Source of the DNA: Streptomyces sp. NBC_01241
Lineage (GTDB): Bacteria > Actinomycetota > Actinomycetes > Streptomycetales > Streptomycetaceae
Direction: 5' to 3'
Length of the DNA stretch: 64,000 nt
Assembly (NCBI RefSeq): GCF_041435435.1
Contig: NZ_CP108494.1
Location: 7,226,501-7,290,500 of the forward strand
Each line of letters starts with the position of its first letter. The first letter of the stretch is position 1. A model generated the notes under the pieces. It made no database searches. It had not been told where the DNA came from and saw only the letters and a list, made by a program, of their open reading frames with translations. Of this stretch, positions 46,843-55,046 are shown in pieces. The position numbers and the translations under genes were made by a program.

Positions 46843-48231
46843 CTGTGGGTCGGCATGGCCCACAACATCCCGTCCTGGCTGCTCGCCTCCGGCCTTGTGG
46901 CGCTCGGCATGGACTGGAAACAGGCCGTCCTCACCATCGCGCTCGCCAACCTGATCGTGCTCGGCCCGATGCTCCTCACCGGGCACGCCGGACCCAAGTA
47001 CGGCATCCCCTTCCCCGTTCTGGCCCGCGCCTCCTTCGGGCTGCGCGGCGCCAACCTGCCCGCGCTGATCCGGGCCGCGGTGGCCTGCGCATGGTTCGGC
47101 ATCCAGACCTGGATCGGCGGCGTCGGCATCTTCACCCTGCTCGGGAAGATCTTCGGCGGCTGGGCGAAGGCGGCCGAGATCGGCGGGCAGCCGTGGACGC
47201 TCTGGCTCTGCTTCATTCTCTTCTGGGCGCTCGAACTCGCCATCATCTACCGGGGGATGGACGCCCTGCGCCGGTTCGAGAACTGGGCGGCCCCGTTCGT
47301 CATCGTCGGCGCCGTGGTGCTGCTGGTCTGGGTCGCCGTCAAGGCCGGCGGCTTCGGCCCGCTGCTCGACCAGCCCTCGAAGCTCGGCTGGGGCAAGGAG
47401 TTCTGGCCGGTCTTCTTCCCCTCCCTGATGGGCATGATCGCCTTCTGGGCCACGCTCTCCCTCAACATCCCCGACTTCACCCGCTTCGGAGCCGGCCAAC
47501 GTGCCCAGATCCGGGGCCAGTTGTTCGGCCTTCCCACCACGATGACGCTCTTCGCCCTGCTCTCCGTCCTGGTCACCTCCGGCTCGCAGGCCGTGTACGG
47601 GGAGGCGATCTGGGACCCGGTCCAACTCGTCGCCCGGACCGACAACGTCTTCGGGCTGCTCTACGCCCTGGTCACGGTGCTGGTCGCGACGGTCTCCGTG
47701 AACATCGCGGCGAACGTCGTGTCACCCGCGTACGACCTGGCGAACCTCGCCCCCAAGCTCATCAATTTCCGTACGGGCGCCCTGATCACGGGTGTCGTCG
47801 GCGTGCTCATCATGCCGTGGAAGCTCACCGAGACCCCCGAGTTGTACATCTTCACCTGGCTCGGCCTGGTCGGCGGACTGCTCGGTACGGTCGCGGGCAT
47901 CCTGATTGCCGACTACTGGATCGTCCGCCGCACCGTGCTCGACCTGGCGGACCTCTACCGCCCCGGCGGCCGCTACTGGTACGCCAACGGCTGGAACTGG
48001 CGGGCGGTTGTCGCGTTCGCCGTCGGCGGAGTCCTGGCGATCGGCGGCTCCCACTCGGCCCCCGGCGCCGGCCCGTTCCCGGCCGACGGCCTGATCCCGT
48101 TCCTGAAGCCGCTCGCGGACTACGGCTGGGCGGTCGGACTGGCCTCGTCGCTGGTGTTGTACGCGGTGCTGAGCGGGCGCTCCGTCTCCGGCGTCACAGC
48201 GGCGCGGTCCGACGGGTCAGCAGCGCGTTGA
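46843..48231 (+). pseudogene. NCS1 nucleobase transporter, 3' part of the interrupted gene
   Basis: Starting at LWVGMAHNIPSWLLASGL this is the rest of the native transporter, about 462 residues, with FENWAAPFVIVGAVVLLVW, LNIPDFTRFGAGQR and NVVSPAYDLANLAPK. Only the N-terminal 62 residues, left at 31390, are missing. The frame is intact and extends upstream into unrelated sequence (start possible at 46627), so a shortened protein could be made, but the normal promoter and cytoplasmic N terminus are gone. Codon use is strongly G/C-ending, as in the original operon. The 3' end overlaps the next convergent gene by 38 bp. Confidence 0.87.
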
Positions 48232-48970
48232 TGTCGTACGTCTGATCCGGCGGCGGCGTGGCCGTGGGCACCGGCTTGTCGAAGGCCGAGAGGCCCACGA
48301 CCGCGTTCGCCCCGCCGCCCCGGACCGTGATCCTCAGCGGGTACGGCTTGCCGGTGGCCGCGACGTACACCGTCTGCGTCCTGCCGTCCCTGAGCCTGGT
48401 CACCGGCACCACGGGAGCCCCGTCGAGCGTGGTCCTGCGGCCCTTGTTCAGCGTGCCCCGGCCGTTGTCCGCGTGATCGCCGACCAGCTTCCGGAAGGTG
48501 TTCAGATCGCATGCGTGCGTCACGCCGCCCAGCCTCGGATCGGTGGCCGAGGCCTTCATGTAGCGCCCGTTGAGGATCGCGGCGAAGGCCGCGCCGCCGT
48601 CCGGCACCTGGCTCTTCCAGAAGGCCGCGTCCGGCTTGACCCAGACGTCGTTGCCGCGCTTCACGACCCGGACCGATCCCTGGCTGCTGCCGAGGTCCAC
48701 CGAACCGGTGCAGTCGCCGTTCCGGTCGAGGGTGAGATCCAGGGCCGTCGAGGGGCTGCCCCTGCCGAGTGTGCCGCGCGTGCTGACGTGCAAGGAGTGG
48801 GCGCTCAGGAGCGCGTCGCGCGAGCGGTCGGCGATCTGCTGGGCGGAGAGCTTGTCGATGCCGTTGTCCGCCCGGGCCACACCGCCGCCTATGACACCGC
48901 CGCTCGTGAGCCCCAGCACGAGGACCGCCGCCCAGGCGGCCTGGCGTGTGCCGATGAGTTGGCCGGTCAC
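48194..48970 (-). CDS. secreted protein with LppX-like beta fold (unknown function)
   Basis: A 258-residue exported protein starting at GTG 48970 (GGGAGG upstream). The signal peptide is QAAWAAVLVLGLTSGGVIGGGVARA with no lipobox. The mature part has DKLSAQQIADRSRDALLSAH, then strand-rich sequence (TLDRNGDCTGSVDLGSSQGS, VRVVKRGNDVWVKPD) and a late YPLRITVRGGG, the pattern of LppX/LprG-like or LolA-like half-barrels in actinobacteria. It may carry a lipid or sense envelope state; not certain. The stop lies inside the end of the NCS1 remnant. Confidence 0.78.
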   Translation of the reverse strand: MTGQLIGTRQAAWAAVLVLGLTSGGVIGGGVARADNGIDKLSAQQIADRSRDALLSAHSLHVSTRGTLGRGSPSTALDLTLDRNGDCTGSVDLGSSQGSVRVVKRGNDVWVKPDAAFWKSQVPDGGAAFAAILNGRYMKASATDPRLGGVTHACDLNTFRKLVGDHADNGRGTLNKGRRTTLDGAPVVPVTRLRDGRTQTVYVAATGKPYPLRITVRGGGANAVVGLSAFDKPVPTATPPPDQTYDINALLTRRTAPL

Positions 48971-49178
48971 GGCGCCTCCCTCGAAGGGCCCGTCGGGCCT
49001 GTTCAGGTGTGCGATCCGATCCTTTTGAGCGTACGCCGGGCAGGTGCGGGTCGCGCGACGGCGAATCACCCGCCGAGCGTATACACACGGTGATGTTTTG
49101 CCTCGTTTTGTGTCATGGGTGGCGGGGGACGGTTGCCGACGCACCGAGTTCGTCACCGACGAGGAGGCACAGGAAGAC

Positions 49179-49532
49179 ATGAAGCTGTCGATGGGGAGCG
49201 TGTCCAGGACTGTGCTCCGTGGCGTCGTCGTCGCAGGGGCGGCCACGGCGCTCGCGGTACCCGCGACCGTGGCCACCGCCGTGACACCCGGAGCGACGCC
49301 GCCCGGTCTGTCCTGCGAGACCGGAAAGCACGAGATCGACGACTACACGGGCTACGCGCTGTGCCGCAACGACGGAAGCACGGCCCGGACCTTCTGGGTG
49401 CATCTGGTCTGCGGCTGGTCCCCGGACGTGGACGGTGAACACGTCACTCTCAATCCGGGGCAGTCCGGTCAGTCCACCGCGCACTGTGCGGGTCTCGGGA
49501 CCGGGATCGGCGAGATCAGCGTCCAGCCGTAG
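49179..49532 (+). CDS. small secreted Cys-containing protein
   Basis: A 117-residue protein from ATG 49179 (AGGAAG just upstream), with a signal peptide (TVLRGVVVAGAATALAVPAT). The mature ~80 residues contain four Cys in LSCETGKHEI, GYALCRND, VHLVCGWSPD and AHCAGLG, probably two disulfides, plus a Trp-rich core (ARTFWVHLVCGW). It resembles small secreted proteins that Streptomyces make during development. Function unknown. It is divergent from the gene ending at 48194. Confidence 0.75.
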   Translation: MKLSMGSVSRTVLRGVVVAGAATALAVPATVATAVTPGATPPGLSCETGKHEIDDYTGYALCRNDGSTARTFWVHLVCGWSPDVDGEHVTLNPGQSGQSTAHCAGLGTGIGEISVQP

Positions 49533-49705
49533 GCGGTGGGCGGTGGAGGGGCGGGTGGTGTCCTCCTCCGCTCGACCCTCTCTGCGCTCAGCCTTCCTCC
49601 GAACGGTTGAGCGGACCGCCCATGACTCGTTACCCTCCGGTAAGTTCGTTCGGGCGTATAGGTGCGGGCGTGCGCACCTGCCGAGGCGAGGAAGGCGGGC
49701 AGCCC

Positions 49706-51181
49706 ATGTCCTCTACGGAAGCCGTCGACATCACCGAACCGGCCGGCCCGACCGGACTGGCCGACAGCGCACGGGAGCTGGCCGAAGGCCGTACTACCTC
49801 GACCGAGCAGGTGGCCGAGGCCCTGCGCCGCATCGAGGCGAGCCAGGGCACCCTGAATGCCTTCCGGCACCTGCGCACCGAGGCCGCGCTCGCCGAGGCC
49901 GCCGAGGCCGACCGCAGGCTCGCCGCGGGGGAGCGGCTGCCCCTGCTCGGCGTGCCGGTCGCCGTCAAGGACGACACCGATGTCCTCGGCATGCCGACCT
50001 ACTTCGGCTGCGACGGCGATCTGCCCGCCGCCACCGCCGACAGCGAGGCCGTACGCAGGCTGCGGGCCGCCGGGGCCGTGATCGTCGGGAAGACCAACTC
50101 CTGCGAGCTGGGTCAGTGGCCGTTCACCGAGGGCCCCGCCTTCGGCGCCACCCGCAACCCCTGGAACACCGGACACACCCCGGGCGGCTCGTCCGGCGGG
50201 TCCGCGGCCGCCGTCGCCGCCGGGCTCGTACCCGCCGCGCTCGGTTCGGACGGCGCCGGGTCCGTACGGATCCCGGCGGCCTGGACCCATCTCGTCGGCA
50301 TCAAACCGCAGCGCGGCCGGATCTCCGTCCATCCGCAGAGCGACGCCTTCCAGGGCCTGACCGTCAACGGACCGCTGGCCAGGACCGTCGCCGACGCCGC
50401 CCTGCTGCTCGACGCCGTCGCCGGCCCCCACCCCGACGACCCGCACCGCCCGCCCCCCGTCGCGGCCTCGGCCGCCGCCCGCCGCGATCCGGGCAGACTG
50501 CGCATCGCCCTCGCCTGGCGCCCCCCGCTCACCCTCACCGGCTCCGCACCCCACCCCGAAGTGCGGCGCGCCGTCACCGCACTGGCCGAGGCCCTCGCCC
50601 GCCTGGGCCATGACGTCGAGGAGGCCAGGCCCCGCTACGGGCTGATCGGCCTCGGCTTCGTCCCCCGCGCCACCGCCGGGATCGCCGAACTCGCCGCCCG
50701 CCACCCCGACCCCGCCCTCCTCGACCCGCGCACCCGCAGCGCCCTGCGCACCGGCACGCGGCTCGGCGGCCGGGTGGTGCGCGCGGCCAGGGAGCGGGAG
50801 GTCCGCCAGCACCGCAGGATCGGCGCGTTCTTCCGTACCTCCCGGGCCGGCGCCGGCTACGACGTGCTGCTCACCCCCACGACCGCCCTGCCACCGCCCC
50901 CGATCGGCCGGTTCGACGGACTGAGCGCCTGGCGCACCGATGTGGCGATGACCGAGGCCTGCCCGTACGCCTGGCCCTGGAACGTGCTGGGCTGGCCCGG
51001 CATCAACGTACCGGCCGGGTTCACCGCCGACGGGCTGCCCGTCGGCGCCCAGCTGCTCGGCCCCTCCCGCAGCGAGGAACGGCTGATCTCCCTCGCCGCC
51101 CAGCTGGAGGCCGACCGCCGCTGGTACGAGCACCGGCCGCCCGTCCAGGGTCTCTTGGTCAGCCCGGGCGACGGGCGCTGA
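49706..51181 (+). CDS. amidase signature-family hydrolase
   Basis: A 491-residue AS-family amidase. The Ser-cisSer-Lys machinery is visible: Lys in LGVPVAVKDDTDVLG, the Gly/Ser loop HTPGGSSGGSAAAVAAG with the cis-Ser, and the nucleophile region LGSDGAGSVRIPAA. ATG 49706 is chosen because the family core begins soon after. The protein may hydrolyse aryl or fatty amides; the substrate is not readable. The last 23 bp overlap the 3' end of the convergent methyltransferase gene. Confidence 0.9.
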   Translation: MSSTEAVDITEPAGPTGLADSARELAEGRTTSTEQVAEALRRIEASQGTLNAFRHLRTEAALAEAAEADRRLAAGERLPLLGVPVAVKDDTDVLGMPTYFGCDGDLPAATADSEAVRRLRAAGAVIVGKTNSCELGQWPFTEGPAFGATRNPWNTGHTPGGSSGGSAAAVAAGLVPAALGSDGAGSVRIPAAWTHLVGIKPQRGRISVHPQSDAFQGLTVNGPLARTVADAALLLDAVAGPHPDDPHRPPPVAASAAARRDPGRLRIALAWRPPLTLTGSAPHPEVRRAVTALAEALARLGHDVEEARPRYGLIGLGFVPRATAGIAELAARHPDPALLDPRTRSALRTGTRLGGRVVRAAREREVRQHRRIGAFFRTSRAGAGYDVLLTPTTALPPPPIGRFDGLSAWRTDVAMTEACPYAWPWNVLGWPGINVPAGFTADGLPVGAQLLGPSRSEERLISLAAQLEADRRWYEHRPPVQGLLVSPGDGR

Positions 51182-51968
51182 CCACCCACACCCCCGCCCG
51201 CAGCAGCACACCGTCCGGGGTCTCGTGCGACAGCAGCACCTCCGTCATCGCGGCCCGGGTCTCCGCGGAGACGGCCGGCCCCGGCGTCCGGGACACGAAG
51301 AACTCCACCACGTCCGCCGCGTCCCGGCCCCAGCGGGTGGCCGCGTCCACGGCGACCGCGGAGATCTCCGTGAACCCGGCCGCGCCCAGCACGTCGTGGA
51401 GGCGCTCCGGATCGGAGAGGGAGGCCATCGCCGTCGCCACCGCGCTCTCCGAGGTGTGGTCCCGGCCCAGCAGCGAGGCCAGCAGGCCCAGCACCTTGCT
51501 CTCCCCGCTGTCGGCCCGCGGGGGCTGCGGGCAGATGAAGGCCAGTCTGCCGCCGGGCCGCAGCGCGCCGGCGATATGCGTGAAGGCGGCGATGTGGTCC
51601 GCGAAGAACATCACACCGCCCCGGCTGATCGCCACGTCGTAGCCGCCCGGCTCGAACGGATGCGTCTGCGCGTCCCCCGACTCGTAGGAAACGGACGGGT
51701 ATTGCGCTGCCGGGGTGAGGGACCGGGCCCGCTCCAGGAGCGGCGCCGAGATGTCCACGCCGGTGACCCGTCCCCGCGGCGCGCGCCGCGCGGCCGTCCG
51801 GGTCGTGTGGCCGCTGCCGCAGCCGATGTCGAGAACCCGGTCGGCCGCAGCGATCGCCGCAGCGTCGAACAGTGGCGCGTCGAACCCCGCCAGCATGGCG
51901 TTGTAGCGGTCCGGATGGTCGGCCCAGTGCCGGCCGATCGGCCCGTTCCAGGTGTCGGTGGCGGTCAT
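51159..51968 (-). CDS. SAM-dependent class I methyltransferase
   Basis: A 269-residue methyltransferase with motif I VLDIGCGSGHTT, an acidic residue after strand 2 (VTGVDIS) and motif II/III GGYDVAISRGGVMFF, ALRPGGRLAFICPQ. The N terminus (WNGPIGRHWADHPDRYNAML) is typical of small-molecule methyltransferases that read 'W....G..W....'. It overlaps the AhpD-like gene upstream by ATGA, so the two are coupled. The substrate is unknown. Confidence 0.88.
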   Translation of the reverse strand: MTATDTWNGPIGRHWADHPDRYNAMLAGFDAPLFDAAAIAAADRVLDIGCGSGHTTRTAARRAPRGRVTGVDISAPLLERARSLTPAAQYPSVSYESGDAQTHPFEPGGYDVAISRGGVMFFADHIAAFTHIAGALRPGGRLAFICPQPPRADSGESKVLGLLASLLGRDHTSESAVATAMASLSDPERLHDVLGAAGFTEISAVAVDAATRWGRDAADVVEFFVSRTPGPAVSAETRAAMTEVLLSHETPDGVLLRAGVWVVSARRPG

Positions 51969-52948
51969 GCGTGCTCCTTCGTCGTGGTGGTGAGGACGGC
52001 CTCGACGCGCTCGACGGCGCAGATCGCACCGAACGCGATCAGATGGACCAGGCAGTGGTCGGTGCGCGGCGGTACCCGCCAGGCGGCCACGTCGTCATCG
52101 GTGATCCGGTACGGCGCACGGGCCGCGAGCAGCGCCAGCCGGGCGCCCGGCAGCGCGTCCCGGTCCGGCAGCCGCGCGCCGTGCAGCGGCAGGGGAGTCA
52201 CACCGTCCCAGGCCGCCACCGACTCCCGTACGAGAGTGAGTTCCTCGTCGCTCAGCAGTCCCGCGCCGAGCCGTGCCGCCGTACGCAGCGCGCCGAACGC
52301 CGTACCGATCGCCGTGCCCGCCGCCCACCGCGGTGGCTCGCCCTCCGTTTCGAGCAGCGCCAGACTCTCCCCGGGCGTCAGCTCACGGCGCACGGTGCCG
52401 GCCAGGGAACGGCCCGCCACGGTCCGTACGAGGCGGTACTTCTGCGCGCCGCCGGGCAGCGCGTTCTCGGTCAGCAGCGACGACACGATCCGGTTGATGA
52501 AGTGGAAGGCGAGCGCCGTCCCGATGTGCTCGGCGGCCTGCTCGGCCGGGAACGGCCGCGCGGTGCTCATGTCCTGCCCCCAGGCGAGCAGTTGACGGTG
52601 CCAGGGGTCCTTCGGTTGTTCGCCGCGCGCGAGCGTCTCGGCCAGCCGGTGGTCGCCGGTGGCGTGCAGCAGCATGATGTGCGCGTCCACGCAGAACGGA
52701 CAGCGGTTGGCGAGGGAGACCCCGGCGGCCACCACCTCCTTGTCCGTGCGCGGCGCCCGCCCGGCCAGCAGGGACTCCCGCAGCACGGCCCAGGTACCGG
52801 CCAGCAGGGGTGGCGCGGCGGACAGGACGACGAAGACCCGGGCACGGTCGATGCCGAAATCGGTGCCCAGTTGGGCGTACACGTCGGCGACCGTGCCGGT
52901 CGCCGACTTCGGAGGTACGGGTGAGGTGTAACGGAAAGGTCCGGTCAT
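51965..52948 (-). CDS. AhpD/CMD-like carboxymuconolactone decarboxylase-family protein
   Basis: A 327-residue protein with the AhpD redox motif NRCPFCVDAHIMLLHATGD (CxxC...H) at about residue 83 in an all-helical domain, followed by an extra C-terminal half not found in standard AhpD. The CxxC/His pair suggests thiol-peroxidase partner activity. It is first in a two-gene operon with the methyltransferase. The promoter probably lies in the 160-bp gap before the divergent histidine kinase, which also holds a palindrome. Confidence 0.82.
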   Translation of the reverse strand: MTGPFRYTSPVPPKSATGTVADVYAQLGTDFGIDRARVFVVLSAAPPLLAGTWAVLRESLLAGRAPRTDKEVVAAGVSLANRCPFCVDAHIMLLHATGDHRLAETLARGEQPKDPWHRQLLAWGQDMSTARPFPAEQAAEHIGTALAFHFINRIVSSLLTENALPGGAQKYRLVRTVAGRSLAGTVRRELTPGESLALLETEGEPPRWAAGTAIGTAFGALRTAARLGAGLLSDEELTLVRESVAAWDGVTPLPLHGARLPDRDALPGARLALLAARAPYRITDDDVAAWRVPPRTDHCLVHLIAFGAICAVERVEAVLTTTTKEHA

Positions 52949-53034
52949 GGCGAAGATGCTCGCCCGCCCACCCGCCCCAGGTCGTCGTACCCCCGGAGAC
53001 AGTCGCGGCTGATCCCGCGCGATCCACCGACGCC

Positions 53035-53060
53035 GTGACTACTCCCCCCGGAGTAGTCAC
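53035..53060. promoter_or_regulatory. perfect palindrome upstream of the two-component operon
   Basis: GTGACTACTCC-CCCC-GGAGTAGTCAC, an 11-bp inverted repeat with a 4-base centre, about 50 bp before the kinase start and 87 bp from the divergent AhpD-like gene. It is a likely operator for the NarL-type regulator encoded downstream. Confidence 0.55.
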
Positions 53061-53107
53061 GCACCCGTCCCCGGGGGTGATGCCGCCACGGCCGTACGGA
53101 AGCTAGG

Positions 53108-54265
53108 GTGCCGCACATGCGGGGGGACAAGAAGGACACCGATCGGCGGACTCGCCTGCTGGACACGGCACTTGCCGTCGTCATCGCCGTGGCGGTCACC
53201 GCCGCGGCCGTCGTCGCCTCGGCGCCCGACGTCCTCGACCTGCTGCTCGTCGCGGCCGGCGCACTCGTACTCGCCGGGCACCGCGTCGCCCCGCGCGCGG
53301 TCCTCGCCGTCACCACGCTCTGCATGCTCGGCTACGTGGTTCACGCGCACCCGGGAAGCTGGGCGGCGTTTCCCGTACTGGCCGCCGTGCACGCCGCCGC
53401 CCGCGGCGGACACCGCGCCTGGGGCGTCGCCGCGGGCGCCCTCTTCCTCGCCGGTTACTTCACGGTTCTCGCCATCGGCGCACCGGGCATTCGGGAGACC
53501 GTCGAACGGTCCCTGCTGCTGCTCGGCTGGTTCCTCTGCGCGGGCGTCACCGGACTGATCGACAAGAACTGGCAGGCGTATCTGCGCCAGACCGAACAGC
53601 GGGCTCTGGACGCCGAACGCAGCCGGGACGAGGCCGCGCTGCGCCGGGCGGGGGAGGAGCGGCTGCGGATCGCCCGTGAGCTGCACGACTCGCTCACCCA
53701 CTCCATCTCGATCGTCAAGCTCCAGGCGGGAGTCGCCGTGCACCTCGCCCGTAAACGGGGCACCGGGGTGGAGCCCGCGCTGCTCGCCATCCAGGAGGCG
53801 AGCGGCGAGGCGATGCGCGAACTGCGGGCGACGCTGGAAGTGCTCCGGACCGATGTCGTCGAACCCGGCACCGGCCTCGACCGCATCGACGAGCTGGCCG
53901 AGCGGGCCCGCACCGCGGGCATCGTGCTCGACGTCACGGTCAGCGGCGACGAACGTCCTCTGCCTCCGGCCGTCGACCGGGCCGCGTACCGCATCGTGCA
54001 GGAGGCCCTCACCAATGTCGCCCGGCACGCCGGCCGCGCCACCACGACCGTCCGCCTCACCTACACCGAACGGGCCCTGACCGTGCGCGTCGACGACCAG
54101 GGACCCCGCACCGCGCATGACACCGTCACCGCGGGCACCGGACTCACCGGCATGCGTGAACGCGTCACGGCACTCGGCGGCGTCCTCGAAGCCGCCCCCC
54201 GGCCGGCCGGCGGCTTCTCCGTGTGCGCGGAGCTCCCCCTCCAGACCACCGGAACCCTCGGATGA
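53108..54265 (+). CDS. NarL-type sensor histidine kinase
   Basis: A 385-residue kinase of the HisKA_3 class. Four or five N-terminal membrane segments (to about residue 155) lack a large outside loop, suggesting membrane or intramembrane sensing. The dimerisation helix carries ERLRIARELHDSLTHSIS with the phospho-acceptor His; the HATPase part has VQEALTNVARHA (N box) and GTGLTGMRERV (G box). GTG 53108 and ATG 53117 are both possible starts. It overlaps the response regulator by ATGA. Confidence 0.92.
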   Translation: MPHMRGDKKDTDRRTRLLDTALAVVIAVAVTAAAVVASAPDVLDLLLVAAGALVLAGHRVAPRAVLAVTTLCMLGYVVHAHPGSWAAFPVLAAVHAAARGGHRAWGVAAGALFLAGYFTVLAIGAPGIRETVERSLLLLGWFLCAGVTGLIDKNWQAYLRQTEQRALDAERSRDEAALRRAGEERLRIARELHDSLTHSISIVKLQAGVAVHLARKRGTGVEPALLAIQEASGEAMRELRATLEVLRTDVVEPGTGLDRIDELAERARTAGIVLDVTVSGDERPLPPAVDRAAYRIVQEALTNVARHAGRATTTVRLTYTERALTVRVDDQGPRTAHDTVTAGTGLTGMRERVTALGGVLEAAPRPAGGFSVCAELPLQTTGTLG

Positions 54266-54951
54266 CCGAATCGGACGCGCCGCCGGTCCGGGTGCTGATC
54301 GTCGACGACCAGGCGCTGATGCGGGCTGGATTCCGGGCGCTGCTCGACGCGGAGGACGGCATCGAGGTGATCGGCGAGGCCGCCGACGGCCGCCACGGCC
54401 TGGAGCTCGCCCGGCTGCACACCCCGGACGTCGCCCTCGTCGACGTACAGATGCCGGTGATGGGTGGCATCGAGACCACCCGCGAGATCGCCGCCGACCC
54501 CCGGCTGGCCGCCGTCCACGTCGTGATCCTCACCAATTACGGCCTCGACGAGTACGTCTTCGACGCGCTGCGCGCCGGAGCCGCCGGGTTCCTCCTGAAG
54601 GACACCGAACCGGCCGAGCTCCTCCGTGCGATCCGCGTAGCGGCCGGCGGTGACGCGCTGCTCTCGCCCGCCATCACCCGCCGGTTGATCGGCGAATTCG
54701 TCGCGAGACCACCCGACCGGACCACCGCCCCCGGTTTCGAGAACCTCACCCGCCGGGAACGCGAAGTCAGCGCACTGGCGGCCCGCGGTCTCACCAACGA
54801 GGAGATCGCCGCACACATGGTGATCAGCCCGTTCACCGCGAAGACCCACATCAGCCGCGCCATGACGAAGCTGGGCGCCCGCGACCGGGCGCAGCTCGTC
54901 GTCTTCGCGTACGAATCGGGCCTCGTCACACCCCGCGAACCCCGCCCCTGA
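54262..54951 (+). CDS. NarL/LuxR-family response regulator
   Basis: A 229-residue regulator. The receiver has VLIVDDQALMRAGF, the phospho-acceptor Asp in VALVDVQMPVMGG and the Lys in FLLKDTEP. The C-terminal LuxR HTH reads LTRREREVSALAARGLTNEE and SPFTAKTHISRAMTKLGARD. It is translationally coupled to the kinase and is the presumed binder of the palindrome at 53035-53060. No ABC exporter gene follows, unlike many such pairs, so the target genes are unclear. Confidence 0.92.
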   Translation: MTESDAPPVRVLIVDDQALMRAGFRALLDAEDGIEVIGEAADGRHGLELARLHTPDVALVDVQMPVMGGIETTREIAADPRLAAVHVVILTNYGLDEYVFDALRAGAAGFLLKDTEPAELLRAIRVAAGGDALLSPAITRRLIGEFVARPPDRTTAPGFENLTRREREVSALAARGLTNEEIAAHMVISPFTAKTHISRAMTKLGARDRAQLVVFAYESGLVTPREPRP

Positions 54952-55046
54952 CCCCGCATCGCGGCAGCCCGGCCCCCGAACCACGGCCGCGGACGTTCGC
55001 ACCCGGGCGCCGTAGGCAGGATCATGGAACCGAACGGAGTGGATGG

